Source: an uncultured Pelagibacteraceae bacterium
Lineage (GTDB): Bacteria; Pseudomonadota; Alphaproteobacteria; Pelagibacterales; Pelagibacteraceae
Assembly: GCA_902525935.1 (NCBI GenBank)
Contig: CABZJA010000001.1
Location: 46,896 to 110,895, forward strand
Direction: 5' to 3'
Length of the DNA: 64,000 nucleotides
Within the stretch, counting starts at the first letter, position 1, and each line of letters starts with the position of its first letter. The position numbers and the translations under genes were made by a program. The notes under the pieces were generated by a model, which was not told where the DNA came from, ran no database searches, and saw nothing but the letters and a program-made list of their open reading frames with translations. This document shows positions 1 through 10,565 of the stretch, piece by piece.

Positions 1-481
1 CATCACAAATTCTGAGATGAAATATTTTTTGGATCATTTTTATAGTCCAATTTGCAGATCCAGCTGATGCAAATGGTCCAAAATAAAATCCTTCTTTGCC
101 TTTTTTCCCTCTGTGCCTTTTGATTTGTGGCCATTTATCTTTGTCGCCTATAAAAATAAAAGGAAAGGATTTGTCGTCTCTTAGTAAAATATTAAATTTT
201 GGTTTAAACTTTTTAATTAAATTTGCCTCTAAAAGTAAAGCCTCACTTTCATTTGAAGTAGTAGTAATTTCGAGTCTTTTTGTTTGAGAGAGCATTCTCT
301 CAGTCCTAATGATATGACTTTTCTCTGATACATAACTTTTAAGTCTGTTTGGAAGATTTTTTGCTTTACCTACATAAAGAATTTCTCCTTTTGAATTTAA
401 CATCCTATAAACACCCGGCAACTTAGGAACCAAGGGTAATTCTTTTTTAATTACTTCTTTACCTATATCAGAGCTGATCAT
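1..481 (-). CDS. uvrC: Excinuclease ABC subunit C, N-terminal part (truncated by window edge)
   Basis: Reverse-strand translation begins [50 protein letters not shown]..., the GIY-YIG N-terminus of UvrC; open to the window edge. Confidence 0.9.
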   Translation of the reverse strand, partial: MISSDIGKEVIKKELPLVPKLPGVYRMLNSKGEILYVGKAKNLPNRLKSYVSEKSHIIRTERMLSQTKRLEITTTSNESEALLLEANLIKKFKPKFNILLRDDKSFPFIFIGDKDKWPQIKRHRGKKGKEGFYFGPFASAGSANWTIKMIQKIFHLRICD

Positions 482-893
482 GGCTTCTTTTTTTAGAAAT
501 TTGGATCCCAACTGAGCTGCAATCCTTCATTATTTCTAATTTTTCGATTTGAAGAGTAATTTTATCTATTCTTTTATCTTTGAATAGCTCATCAAAAACA
601 TCTTCTGCCAATGATTCAAGAAAATTGTAATGTTTATTTTTTACTAGTTTTTTTATTAATTTTACTATTTTAGCGTAATTAACTATCGATTTAATATCTT
701 TATCGTTAGACGGTTGTTTATCTTGATAATTCACCTCTAAATTAAATTTTACTTTTTGAGGCTTTTCTTTTTCAAAATCAAAATAACCAAGTTTTAAATC
801 TAACACTAATTCTTTTATTAGGACCTTCTTTTCGTAATTAAATAGGCTTTTATTTTTATCTATTTTTACAACTTTGAGATTATTTTTTTTCAT
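468..893 (-). CDS. folB: Dihydroneopterin aldolase-like protein (FolB family)
   Basis: 141 aa ORF with FolB-like pattern ([31 protein letters not shown]...); overlaps the uvrC start. Confidence 0.7.
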   Translation of the reverse strand: MKKNNLKVVKIDKNKSLFNYEKKVLIKELVLDLKLGYFDFEKEKPQKVKFNLEVNYQDKQPSNDKDIKSIVNYAKIVKLIKKLVKNKHYNFLESLAEDVFDELFKDKRIDKITLQIEKLEIMKDCSSVGIQISKKRSHDQL

Positions 894-2026
894 TACAACA
901 AATTCTCTTTAAAAAAATTTATAAATTGAGGCATATATTCATCCATGTGATCACCACCGATCATTACTCCTCTATCAAGACATTTTTCTTTTTTTAAAAC
1001 CTTAAATGAATTTTTCCAGGCTTTTTTTGGCTCCTCTTGAGCTGCTTTGTAAAATTCATCAAGTGAAGAATATAATTTATATTTTTTTAATACTAAATCT
1101 GGCCATTCACTTCCAACAACAAATCCATCATTATCAACAAAAAATGCTGGACACTTACTAACTGTCATTGCTTTATATTTTTTAGGTTTTTGGCCATAAT
1201 GAAAACCATGATACCAACCATCTTTCATATCAATCTCAATCTGTCCAGGCTCAGATTTAATCTTATTTACATAATCCTCACAAGGTTTTGGCAATGTATA
1301 GTCATCAGCAGCCCCATGAACATAAAGTAATTTAGTATTTGATGTTAGTTCTGGTTTATTAAAGAAACCTGCAAGCTTACATTCTGCTGCTTCAGGTAAT
1401 ATTGCATCAAAACCACTAGTCCCATCTAAAAATTTAGATGTGAACTTTACATCTGCCAAATAAAGACTGTTATTCCCACCCCTTGAATGACCTGTTGTTC
1501 CAAACTTTCCGTTAGACCTCGGATGAGATTGTAACAACTTGTAAGCCATAATAGCGTCTATTGCTCCATTGATTAGTGGGACTTTAGATTGATCTCTCCA
1601 TGTATCTTTCGCACCTCTATGACAGAAATTGTCAACATACATTACACCTATACCAGCATCTATTAGATTTCTAGTTCCATGGTAAACAAAATCATTCCAC
1701 GCATATTCGCCTGGACCTCCACTACTATGTGTCCATATAACTATAGGAACTTTACTTGAACCCTCAGGCAATTGTAGATAACCAGTAATTTCTATTGGAT
1801 TTTTTTTATGACCATCATTCAAAACAGTTCTTTGATCAAAACCAGAAAAAGATTTAAATTTTATTAACTCACCACCTTTTGATAATTTATTTTTTGAGAC
1901 CCAGTTTAAAACTGATTTTGATTTTTTACATTCTGCTCTAATATCAATATTTATATTTTTTGTAGAATGAGCCAAAACACTTGTTCCAAAAACAAAGAAA
2001 AAACAAATTGTTAGTATTTTTTTCAT
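893..2026 (-). CDS. Secreted alpha/beta hydrolase (dienelactone hydrolase-like)
   Basis: N-terminal signal peptide; GHSRGG nucleophile elbow; VPIVIWTHSSGGPGEY oxyanion region. Confidence 0.75.
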   Translation of the reverse strand: MKKILTICFFFVFGTSVLAHSTKNINIDIRAECKKSKSVLNWVSKNKLSKGGELIKFKSFSGFDQRTVLNDGHKKNPIEITGYLQLPEGSSKVPIVIWTHSSGGPGEYAWNDFVYHGTRNLIDAGIGVMYVDNFCHRGAKDTWRDQSKVPLINGAIDAIMAYKLLQSHPRSNGKFGTTGHSRGGNNSLYLADVKFTSKFLDGTSGFDAILPEAAECKLAGFFNKPELTSNTKLLYVHGAADDYTLPKPCEDYVNKIKSEPGQIEIDMKDGWYHGFHYGQKPKKYKAMTVSKCPAFFVDNDGFVVGSEWPDLVLKKYKLYSSLDEFYKAAQEEPKKAWKNSFKVLKKEKCLDRGVMIGGDHMDEYMPQFINFFKENLL

Positions 2027-2778
2027 TCCTTACCACCCATTATGTCTGGAGTTTGCCAGTTTAAGTTTTGGCCACTATCAATTGCTAAAACTTGACCGGT
2101 AATAGATCTATTTTTAATAAAAAAGTCAACAGCATTGCAGATTTCTTGAACATTTGTCTGTTTTTTAAGAGGTGTTGCCATGTATTGTTTTTTAAAATGT
2201 TTATCAGACTGTCTTTTATTTTTAATAGTTGGACCTGGTGCAATTCCATTCACTCTAATATTTGGGGCAAGACTCATAGCGCAAGTTTTGGTTAAGGTGT
2301 AAAGACCAGTTTTGCTCAATGTATATGAAAAAAAATATGGTGTTAATTTGAATACTCTTTGATCAATTATATTAATAATATTATTGTTTTTGCCTCTAAT
2401 ATTTTTCGCAAATCCTTGTGATAACAATGCTGGCGCTTTAAGATTTGCTTTTAAATGGCTATCCCAACTTTTTGATGTAAAATTTTCAAGCTTGTCATTT
2501 TCAAATAACGAAGCATTATTTATTAAACAATCAAAATATTTCAATTTTGTTTTTGAAAACTTTAACATTTTCTCAATCTCGTTTTCTTTAGTCAAATCTG
2601 CTTTTATCAAATAAATTTTTGTACCACTTTTATTTAAATCTTTTTTAAGAATCTCTGCCTTGGATTTAGATTTGTTATAATGGATAACAATTTCAATATT
2701 AGGCCCAGATAATTTTTTAGCTATCGCAGCTCCCATTCGAGTTGCTGCTCCAGTAATTATTATCTTCCGTGCTTCCAT
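2023..2778 (-). CDS. SDR-family oxidoreductase (FolM / pteridine reductase-like)
   Basis: [12 protein letters not shown] nucleotide-binding motif, NNAS, YTLSK catalytic motif; [19 protein letters not shown] resembles pteridine reductase-like SDRs. Confidence 0.75.
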   Translation of the reverse strand: MEARKIIITGAATRMGAAIAKKLSGPNIEIVIHYNKSKSKAEILKKDLNKSGTKIYLIKADLTKENEIEKMLKFSKTKLKYFDCLINNASLFENDKLENFTSKSWDSHLKANLKAPALLSQGFAKNIRGKNNNIINIIDQRVFKLTPYFFSYTLSKTGLYTLTKTCAMSLAPNIRVNGIAPGPTIKNKRQSDKHFKKQYMATPLKKQTNVQEICNAVDFFIKNRSITGQVLAIDSGQNLNWQTPDIMGGKE

Positions 2779-4935
2779 TTTTTATCTCTTTTTTTTGTAA
2801 CTCTTGTTCCTGGCATACCTAGTGTTGATCTACCTTTAGGATAAATTTTATTATTAACATCGTACTGTCTAATTTTGGGGTTTAAAGTAATTTCTAATTC
2901 AGTACTTTGAAGTTTTCTCATCTCATCTCTAATTTTAGCCGCTTCCTCAAATTCTAGATTAGATGCAGCTTCTTTCATCTTTTTGTCTAATCCTTTTAAA
3001 TGTTTTTTAAGGTTACCACCAATATTGGAACCTTCACTTATTTTGACGTAATCTTTCTCGTAAACACTTTCTAAAATATCACTTATTTCTTTTTTTACAG
3101 ATTTAGCATCAATTTTATTTTTCTTATTGTACTCTAATTGAATCTTTCTTCTTCTCTCAGTTTCTTTAATTGCTTTCTTTATACTTTTTGTTTCCTTATC
3201 GGCATAAAGAATAACTTTTCCATCTACGTTTCTTGCGGCTCTTCCTATTGTTTGAATTAATGAAGTTTCTGATCGCAAAAATCCTTCTTTATCAGCATCT
3301 AGTATTCCAACTAAAGCACATTCTGGAATATCTAAACCTTCTCTTAATAAATTTATTCCAACTAAAACATCAAATACACCCATTCTGAGATCTCTCATAA
3401 TCTCTATTCTCTCAAGTGTATCTATATCAGAATGAAGGTATCTTACTTTTATCCCATTTTCATGAAGATACTCGGTTAAATCCTCTGCCATTTTTTTTGT
3501 TAGTGTTGTAACCAAAACTCTATAATTATTTTCAACTACTTTTTTACATTCATGCATAAGGTCATCAACTTGATTTTTAGCTGGTCTAATCTCAACTGGT
3601 GGATCAATTAAGCCTGTGGGTCTTATGACTTGATCAATAAACTTACCTTTAGTCTGTTCCAATTCCCATGGGCCAGGAGTTGCTGAAACAAAAACAGTTT
3701 GTGTTCTCATCAAATCCCACTCTTCAAATTTTAAAGGTCTATTGTCCATGCAAGAAGGCAATCTAAAACCATACTCAGCCAACGTGCTTTTTCGAGATCT
3801 ATCTCCTTTAAACATCCCGTTAAGTTGAGGAACTGTAACATGAGATTCATCTACAAAAACTAATGTGTTATCAGGAAAATATTCAAAAAGTGTAGGTGGG
3901 GGCTCTCCTGGTTTTCTACCAGATAAAAATCTTGAATAATTTTCAATTCCTGCACAAGATCCAGTTGCTTCAATCATTTCTAAATCAAATTTAGTTCTCT
4001 CCTCTAATCGTTGCGCCTCTAATAACTTGTTTTCATCTTTGTGTTTTTTTAAAGTTATCTCTAATTCTTTTCTTATTTTTATAATTGCTTGTTCTACAGT
4101 TGGTTTAGGAGTGATGTAATGAGAATTAGCATAAACTTTTACTAGACTAAGATCTCTAACCTGATCTCCTGTCAAAGGATCAAATTCCTCAATCTTCTCA
4201 AGTTTATCACCAAATAAACTTAGTCTCCATGCTCTATCCTCTAGATGAGATGGAAATATTTCTAAATATTCTCCCCTTGCCCTAAATGTTCCTCTAAAAA
4301 AATTTTGATCATTTCTCTTGTACTGAAGAGCAACAAGAGATTTTATTATTTGTTCTCTATTATATTCATAGTTTTTTTGAAGAGTTAAAGTCATTTTGCT
4401 GTAAGCTTCAACTGATCCCAAACCGTAAATACAGGAAACACTTGCAACGATTAAAACATCGTCTCTTTCAAGAAGAGATCTTGTTGCCGAGTGTCTCATT
4501 CTATCAATCTGCTCGTTTATAGATGCTTCTTTCTCTATATACGTATCTGATCTTGGCACGTAAGCTTCTGGAGTGTAATAATCATAGTAAGATACAAAAT
4601 ACTCAACAGCATTATCTGGAAAAAAAGTTTTCATCTCACCGTAAAGTTGAGCTGCCAAAGTTTTATTTGGTGCCAATATTAATGCTGGTCTATTTGTAGC
4701 TTCTATAACTTTTGCCATTGTAAACGTTTTTCCAGATCCAGTTACTCCTAATAATACTTGATTAAACTCATTTTTTTTTAGCTCCTTGGACAAGCCTTTT
4801 AATTGCATCTGGCTGGTCACCAGCTGGGGTAAAATCTGACTTTATTTTGAATTTTTTTCCACCTTCGAGTTTTCCACCGATTTTTGGGTTTTTACTCTGA
4901 ATGTCAGTAATTAGGTCTTGATATGTATTCTCCAT
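2760..4935 (-). CDS. uvrB: Excinuclease ABC subunit B; reading frame interrupted by an apparent +1 frameshift in an A9 run (4771-4779)
   Basis: Downstream frame carries [43 protein letters not shown] etc. The canonical N-terminus [21 protein letters not shown]...[26 protein letters not shown] is in another frame from ATG at 4935; the frames join if one A of the A9 run is removed. Confidence 0.93.
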
Positions 4936-4971
4936 ATATTAAACAACGTAATTGAATAATTTCATAATTCA

Positions 4972-6159
4972 ATGAGCATAATATCTAATAATTTAAAAAG
5001 AATTAAACCATCTCCAACTATTGCAGTTACTCAAAAGGCAAGAGAATTAAGAGCTGCAGGAAAAGATGTAGTTGGACTTGGGGCAGGGGAACCAGATTTT
5101 GATACTCCTATCAATGTTAAAAATGCAGCCATTAAAGCAATAAGAAACGGAGACACAAAGTACACTGCAGTTGATGGAACTCCAACATTAAAAAAAGCAA
5201 TTTTAAAAAAATTTAAAAGAGAAAATAAACTAAATTATAAACTAGACGAAATCACAGTTGGAACTGGAGGAAAACAAGTTCTTTACAACACTTTTATGGC
5301 AACTTTAAATAAAGGAGATGAAGTTATTATACCTGCGCCATTCTGGGTTTCATATCCAGATATGGTTCTCCTAGCAGGTGGAAAACCAAAAATAGTAAAA
5401 TGTGATGAAAAAGATGGATTTAAAATTACACCAGCAAAATTAAAAGCTGCTATTTCAAAAAGAACAAAGTGGATAATCCTTAATTCACCATCTAATCCAA
5501 CTGGATCAGGATACAGCAAATCAGAAATTCAAAAATTAGCTAAAGTTTTAATAAAAAACAAAAAAGTTCACATTTTGAGCGATGATATTTATGAGCATGT
5601 TAAATATGACAATTTTAAATTTTTTACTATTGCTCAAATTTCAAAATTAAAATCTCGAACACTAACAATGAACGGAGTGAGTAAATCTTATGCAATGACT
5701 GGTTGGAGGATTGGTTATGCAGCTGGACCAAAAGAAATAATTTCTGCAATTAGAAAAATTCAATCTCAGTCTACTTCGAATCCCTCATCAATTAGTCAAG
5801 CAGCAGCTGTTGAAGCTTTGAATGGCAAACAAGATTTTATTAAAAAAAGAGCAAAATCATTTAAAGAAAGAAGAGATTTTGTTGTCAAAAGTTTAAATAA
5901 TATTGATGGTATTAGCTGTTTAAAACCTAACGGAGCATTTTATGTATTTCCTAATTGTAAAAAACTTCTAAATAAAAGAACTAAACTTAAAAAAGATACT
6001 GATTTTGTCCAGAAACTTTTAGAAAAACAAAATGTTGCTGCAGTTCAAGGCTCAGCATTTGGTTTAGATGGATATTTTAGAATTTCATATGCTACTTCAA
6101 TGGCAAAACTTAAAATAGCAATGGCTAGAATTAAAAGGTTTTGTGAAGATTTAGGATAA
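4972..6159 (+). CDS. aatA: Aspartate aminotransferase (class I PLP aminotransferase)
   Basis: GLGAGEPDFDTP, NSPSNPTG, SKSYAMTGWRIGY motifs. Confidence 0.9.
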   Translation: MSIISNNLKRIKPSPTIAVTQKARELRAAGKDVVGLGAGEPDFDTPINVKNAAIKAIRNGDTKYTAVDGTPTLKKAILKKFKRENKLNYKLDEITVGTGGKQVLYNTFMATLNKGDEVIIPAPFWVSYPDMVLLAGGKPKIVKCDEKDGFKITPAKLKAAISKRTKWIILNSPSNPTGSGYSKSEIQKLAKVLIKNKKVHILSDDIYEHVKYDNFKFFTIAQISKLKSRTLTMNGVSKSYAMTGWRIGYAAGPKEIISAIRKIQSQSTSNPSSISQAAAVEALNGKQDFIKKRAKSFKERRDFVVKSLNNIDGISCLKPNGAFYVFPNCKKLLNKRTKLKKDTDFVQKLLEKQNVAAVQGSAFGLDGYFRISYATSMAKLKIAMARIKRFCEDLG

Positions 6160-6161
6160 AT

Positions 6162-6536
6162 CTATTTTTTTTTATTTAGTCCAATTAAAGAGGAATTTCT
6201 AAATCTTAAAATTATGATTGCTAAAGCAATTAAAACAATCGCACCAGCTTCATAAAATAATATCTCTGGGTTCAGAGATTTACCCTGTAAAATAATAAAT
6301 CTAGCAAGCGCTGTAATAGCAATAAATAATGGTAAAGTAATTTGAATTGATTGACTCTCCCAAAATACTCTTACCATCGCAAGAACTTCAAGATAAAGAA
6401 AAAGTAAAAGTAAATCAGCTAAAGTAACTCTCTGCACAAGTATCATCTGGTACATTTCTTGCCCAAAAGCAATGACTGTACTAACTAAAATTATTACCAA
6501 TGCTACAAGCTGGATTTGCTTTACAATGTTTTCCAT
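6162..6536 (-). CDS. PsiE-like (phosphate-starvation-inducible family) membrane protein
   Basis: 124 aa, 4 predicted TM segments, LLLFLYLEVLAMVRVFWES resembles the PsiE domain. Confidence 0.6.
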   Translation of the reverse strand: MENIVKQIQLVALVIILVSTVIAFGQEMYQMILVQRVTLADLLLLFLYLEVLAMVRVFWESQSIQITLPLFIAITALARFIILQGKSLNPEILFYEAGAIVLIALAIIILRFRNSSLIGLNKKK

Positions 6537-6546
6537 TAATAATCTC

Positions 6547-6966
6547 TTATAATTTAAAATAACTTTTTATTCTAGACTGAAATAACAAATAAATCGCCGA
6601 TATATGAATTATTGAGTTAAGAGTAAGCACAGATTTCACACCAAAATCATTTAAACCTAATTCTGGAATTGGTTCATAAGGAACTAAAATACTAGTTGTA
6701 ATGGCCTCGTATAAATCAAATAAACCAACAAAGTTCCAGGCTAATAAAATACCCCAAAGTACTGCAGATGGTTTTTTATAAATAAAGTAAACTAAAAACA
6801 AAGCAGTTATCCCAATTATAAAATCACCAGTCAAAGATACAATCCACTCGTATGGTGCCGCTCTCTCATTTTCTGTGATTGTCCAAAATAAAATTAAACT
6901 TGACCCAATAGCCCTGAATGACATCCAGCCAGTTGCAAACATAATCCACTTTACTCCTTTTGTCAT
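6547..6966 (-). CDS. Uncharacterised 4-TM membrane protein
   Basis: Hydrophobic ORF 139 aa, tightly packed between flanking genes. Confidence 0.6.
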   Translation of the reverse strand: MTKGVKWIMFATGWMSFRAIGSSLILFWTITENERAAPYEWIVSLTGDFIIGITALFLVYFIYKKPSAVLWGILLAWNFVGLFDLYEAITTSILVPYEPIPELGLNDFGVKSVLTLNSIIHISAIYLLFQSRIKSYFKL

Positions 6967-6967
6967 A

Positions 6968-7987
6968 TTACACTAATCCAAGTCTAACTACTGATTTTGC
7001 TGCATCCTCAATACATCCTCTAGCCGGCTGAAATTTAAATCCTAGTAAATCTTCAGCATACGAAGCATCAGTTTGCATTTGTATCCCTAAATCTGGAACC
7101 ATCATTTTTGCACTTGTATCCAGATGACTAATTATTCTCACTAAAAAGTTTGGCAATACTTTTTTTGGAAGTTTTTTTGAATATTTAGGTAATGCTTCAG
7201 CCATAATATTAGAAAAATCTATCATTCTTTTGACCTCAGAGCCAATTATTAGTCGTCTTCCACCAACATCTGGTCTTGTTAAAGAATTGATGTGAGCTTT
7301 TACTACGTCTTTCATATCTGAGACTAAAATACTAAAATCTGGAGCACCTGGATATTTACCTTCTAGAAATAATTTAACATAACTTATCGAAGTTTTTTCT
7401 TTAGTATCTAAAGCGTCTCCAAAGACACCTCCAGGACATATACATACCAACTTATTCTTTAAACCATTATTCTCCATAAATTCCCAAGCTGCTTTCTCAG
7501 CTTTTATTTTTGAAACAAAGTAATCATTACAACCTTTCCAATTAGCATCACTCCAATCATTTTCACCAAATGTATATGGATTTGTCCTATTAGGTTTTCT
7601 AAACATTGTTGCAATTGAAGATGTTTTAATAATACGTTCAACTCCCGCATTAACAGCAGCTTTTAAAACTCTTAATGTCCCATCTTTAGCAGTTGGAACA
7701 AGACTTTCACGATCTCTAGAGGTTTTTAAAGGGAAAGGAGAAGCTACATGCATTACATATTTACAGTTTTTTAATGCTTCGTCCCAACCTTCGTTTTTTA
7801 AAAGATCTAATTCGACAAATGATAATTTATCAATTGATACATATTCATTTATGGTTTTTTTTGTTTGTTCTATTAAACCGGAGTCTCTAACAGTGCCTAA
7901 AACTTTATATCCCGATTTTAATAATTCAATTGCGGTGTGTTTAGCGATCCATCCACTTATACCCGTTAACAATACTGTTTCATTCAT
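6968..7987 (-). CDS. NAD(P)-dependent epimerase / dihydroflavonol-4-reductase-like
   Basis: VLLTGISGWIAKHTA Rossmann motif, HVASPFP, YFVSKIKAE active site. Confidence 0.85.
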   Translation of the reverse strand: MNETVLLTGISGWIAKHTAIELLKSGYKVLGTVRDSGLIEQTKKTINEYVSIDKLSFVELDLLKNEGWDEALKNCKYVMHVASPFPLKTSRDRESLVPTAKDGTLRVLKAAVNAGVERIIKTSSIATMFRKPNRTNPYTFGENDWSDANWKGCNDYFVSKIKAEKAAWEFMENNGLKNKLVCICPGGVFGDALDTKEKTSISYVKLFLEGKYPGAPDFSILVSDMKDVVKAHINSLTRPDVGGRRLIIGSEVKRMIDFSNIMAEALPKYSKKLPKKVLPNFLVRIISHLDTSAKMMVPDLGIQMQTDASYAEDLLGFKFQPARGCIEDAAKSVVRLGLV

Positions 7988-8932
7988 TTATTCGGATAAA
8001 TGTTTTTCAGCCTCTAATGCTGCCATACATCCCATTCCAGCTGCTGTAACGGCCTGTCTAAATATTTTATCTTTTACATCACCAGCAGCAAAAATTCCTG
8101 GTATATTTGTTTCCGTAGACTCCGGTTTTGTAATTAAATAACCCTCATTATCCATTTCTAGTTGATCTTTAAATAATGACGTTGCTGGATCATGCCCTAT
8201 GGCTATAAACAATCCATCAATTTTTAGTTCATCTATTTTATTTGTTTTAACGTTTTTAATTTTTAATCCAGTCACATTTTTAGGATCTTTTTCTCCAATA
8301 ACTTCATCAACAACAGAGTCCCAAATTATTTCAATTTTTTTATTTTCCATTAATTTCTTTTGAAGTAATTTTTCTGCTCTTAGATTATCTCTTCTGTGTA
8401 TAAGCTGAACCTTTGAGGCAAATTTTGTTAAAAACATAGCTTCTTCAACTGCCGCATTTCCTCCCCCAACAACAGCAACATTTTTGTCTTTAAAGAAAAA
8501 TCCATCACATGTTGCACATGCGGACACACCAAAACCTCTGAAATTTTGTTCAGAGTCAATATTTAACCATCTAGCTTGAGCTCCAGTTGAAATAATAATT
8601 GAGTCTGCCTCATAAATTTGACCACTATCTCCAACAGCTTTAAATGGCTTAGATTTTAAGTTAACTGATGTAATATGATCTTGTATCATTTCAGTTCCAA
8701 CAACTTCTGCCTGACCTTTCATTTGATCCATAAGCCATGGCCCTTGTACTACGTCCTTGAAACCAGGGAAATTTTCAACATCAGTTGTTGTTGTTAATTG
8801 GCCACCAGGTTCCATACCATGAACTAATATTGGTTTTAACATTGCTCTTGCAGCATATATTGCTGCTGTATATCCAGCGGGACCTGACCCAATTATTAAC
8901 ACTTTTGTGTGTTTAGTTGGATTTTCACTCAT
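7988..8932 (-). CDS. trxB: Thioredoxin-disulfide reductase
   Basis: IIGSGPAGYTAAIYAARA, CATCDG redox motif, GGGNAAVEEA, FAAGDV. Confidence 0.95.
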   Translation of the reverse strand: MSENPTKHTKVLIIGSGPAGYTAAIYAARAMLKPILVHGMEPGGQLTTTTDVENFPGFKDVVQGPWLMDQMKGQAEVVGTEMIQDHITSVNLKSKPFKAVGDSGQIYEADSIIISTGAQARWLNIDSEQNFRGFGVSACATCDGFFFKDKNVAVVGGGNAAVEEAMFLTKFASKVQLIHRRDNLRAEKLLQKKLMENKKIEIIWDSVVDEVIGEKDPKNVTGLKIKNVKTNKIDELKIDGLFIAIGHDPATSLFKDQLEMDNEGYLITKPESTETNIPGIFAAGDVKDKIFRQAVTAAGMGCMAALEAEKHLSE

Positions 8933-8953
8933 ATGAAAGCTATATAATGATTA

Positions 8954-9895
8954 ATGACTAAATTGAAAGGTATATTATTGACAGAAGGTATGCACGGTAT
9001 GGTTAGCCAAGTAGAAGGTTTGGCTAAAGCTTTAGATATAAATTTTTCTCACCACACAGTTGAAACAAAAGGTTTCTGGAAAGTTATACCACCAAAAATC
9101 ACTCCAATATCCGACTCAGTTTTTAAAAAAATTGAATGCGAAGATGTCGATTTAATAATTTCATGTGGGAGAAAAAGTGTTATCCCATCGATATTTTTAA
9201 AGAAAAATTCAAAGAAAAAAATATTTACTATTCATATTCAAAACCCAAAAGTAAAATTAGGAAATTTTGATTTAATTGTGGTGCCTGAGCACGATAATCT
9301 TGATGGAGATAACGTAGTAAAAACAAAAGGTGCTATACATTATTTAACAAGTGAAGAAATTGAAAAAGAAAAAGAATATTTGTTTAGTATTTCAAGCAAA
9401 TTGAAGGATAAAAATATAATATCATTAATAATTGGTGGTCCTACTCAGTATTATGATTATTCAGATAGAAATATCCAAGAAATTTTTTCAAAAGTAAATA
9501 ATTTAGTAAAAGAAAATAATCTTAGTTTAGTAGTCATCCCCTCCATGAGAACGCCAAAGGGAACAATAGAACATGCAAAAATATATTTTGGAAATGATCA
9601 TTTGGTTTTAGATGGTGTTGATAAAAAGGCCTATTTAAGTGCGCTTGCAATATCAAAACATATGGTTATTACTTGCGATTCAAGCTCTATGATTTCAGAG
9701 GCAGCTTTAACAGAAAAGCCAATTTATATTGCCACTATTCCACCTAAAAAAAGCGATAAAAGATTTAAAAACTTTAGAAAATTATTTCAAGAAATGAAAA
9801 TTGTTAGAGAATTAGGAGAAAAATTAGAAAATTGGAACTATGAAAAATTAGACGAAACGAATAGAGTAGCAAATATCATTAAAGATAAAATTTAA
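8954..9895 (+). CDS. ELM1 (mitochondrial fission ELM1-like) family protein
   Basis: Pattern GMVSQVEGLAKAL...ISCGRKSVIPSIFLKK...HIQNPKVKLGNFDLIVVPEHD...IIGGPTQYY, characteristic of the ELM1-like family. Confidence 0.75.
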   Translation: MTKLKGILLTEGMHGMVSQVEGLAKALDINFSHHTVETKGFWKVIPPKITPISDSVFKKIECEDVDLIISCGRKSVIPSIFLKKNSKKKIFTIHIQNPKVKLGNFDLIVVPEHDNLDGDNVVKTKGAIHYLTSEEIEKEKEYLFSISSKLKDKNIISLIIGGPTQYYDYSDRNIQEIFSKVNNLVKENNLSLVVIPSMRTPKGTIEHAKIYFGNDHLVLDGVDKKAYLSALAISKHMVITCDSSSMISEAALTEKPIYIATIPPKKSDKRFKNFRKLFQEMKIVRELGEKLENWNYEKLDETNRVANIIKDKI

Positions 9896-9900
9896 TTATA

Positions 9901-10563
9901 ATGGCATTTTTAAATTCAATACTAAAAAATTCGTCAAATCATAAATCCCCTTTTGAACATTGGGAATTAAATCAACCACTAACTGACGGCCAAGTTCAGG
10001 AAATCGTAAATGCTGATATAGCTAACCCAATAGAGCATGATCTAAATTATGATGGTACTAGAGCAATTGATGGTGGTGAAGGTAATTTTAGAGAAGGTAT
10101 ATCAGACGGAGGCAAGGCATTAAAATTTAGATGTTTTGTGACCAAAGAAAATTCAAATCAATTTCCTAATCTTGTTGAATTTATTAAAGAACTTCAAAAT
10201 CCATCGACCTACAAAAAAATTTCTGAAATGATAAATAAAGATCTTTCTAATTCATATGTAAGAGTTGAAGTTATTTGTGATAGAAAAGGATTTTGGTTAA
10301 AACCACATTGTGATATTAAAGAGAAACTGATGTCGTGTTTATTATTCGTAAACAAACATAATGAAAAAGAAGATTTAGGCACAGATTTTTATGATGAATA
10401 TCTAAAATTAGCAAAAACTGTTCCTTATAAGGATAATTATGGCTATTTTTTTTCAAGCGGCCCTAACACTTGGCACGGTATGGAAAAAAAAGAAATAGTA
10501 AAAGAGAGAAGATGTCTTCAAGTAAATTATGTTACATTCGAGACAGATTGGAAAGTCAATTAA
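9901..10563 (+). CDS. 2OG-Fe(II) oxygenase-like protein
   Basis: WLKPHCDIKEKLMSCLLFVN...NTWHGMEKK...RRCLQVNYV resembles the HxD...H...R double-stranded beta-helix pattern. Confidence 0.55.
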   Translation: MAFLNSILKNSSNHKSPFEHWELNQPLTDGQVQEIVNADIANPIEHDLNYDGTRAIDGGEGNFREGISDGGKALKFRCFVTKENSNQFPNLVEFIKELQNPSTYKKISEMINKDLSNSYVRVEVICDRKGFWLKPHCDIKEKLMSCLLFVNKHNEKEDLGTDFYDEYLKLAKTVPYKDNYGYFFSSGPNTWHGMEKKEIVKERRCLQVNYVTFETDWKVN

Positions 10564-10565
10564 AA

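Noticed and set aside
96-287. Plus-strand 63-aa ORF in the track
   Set aside because: Antisense to uvrC; hydrophobic low-complexity translation of AT-rich DNA
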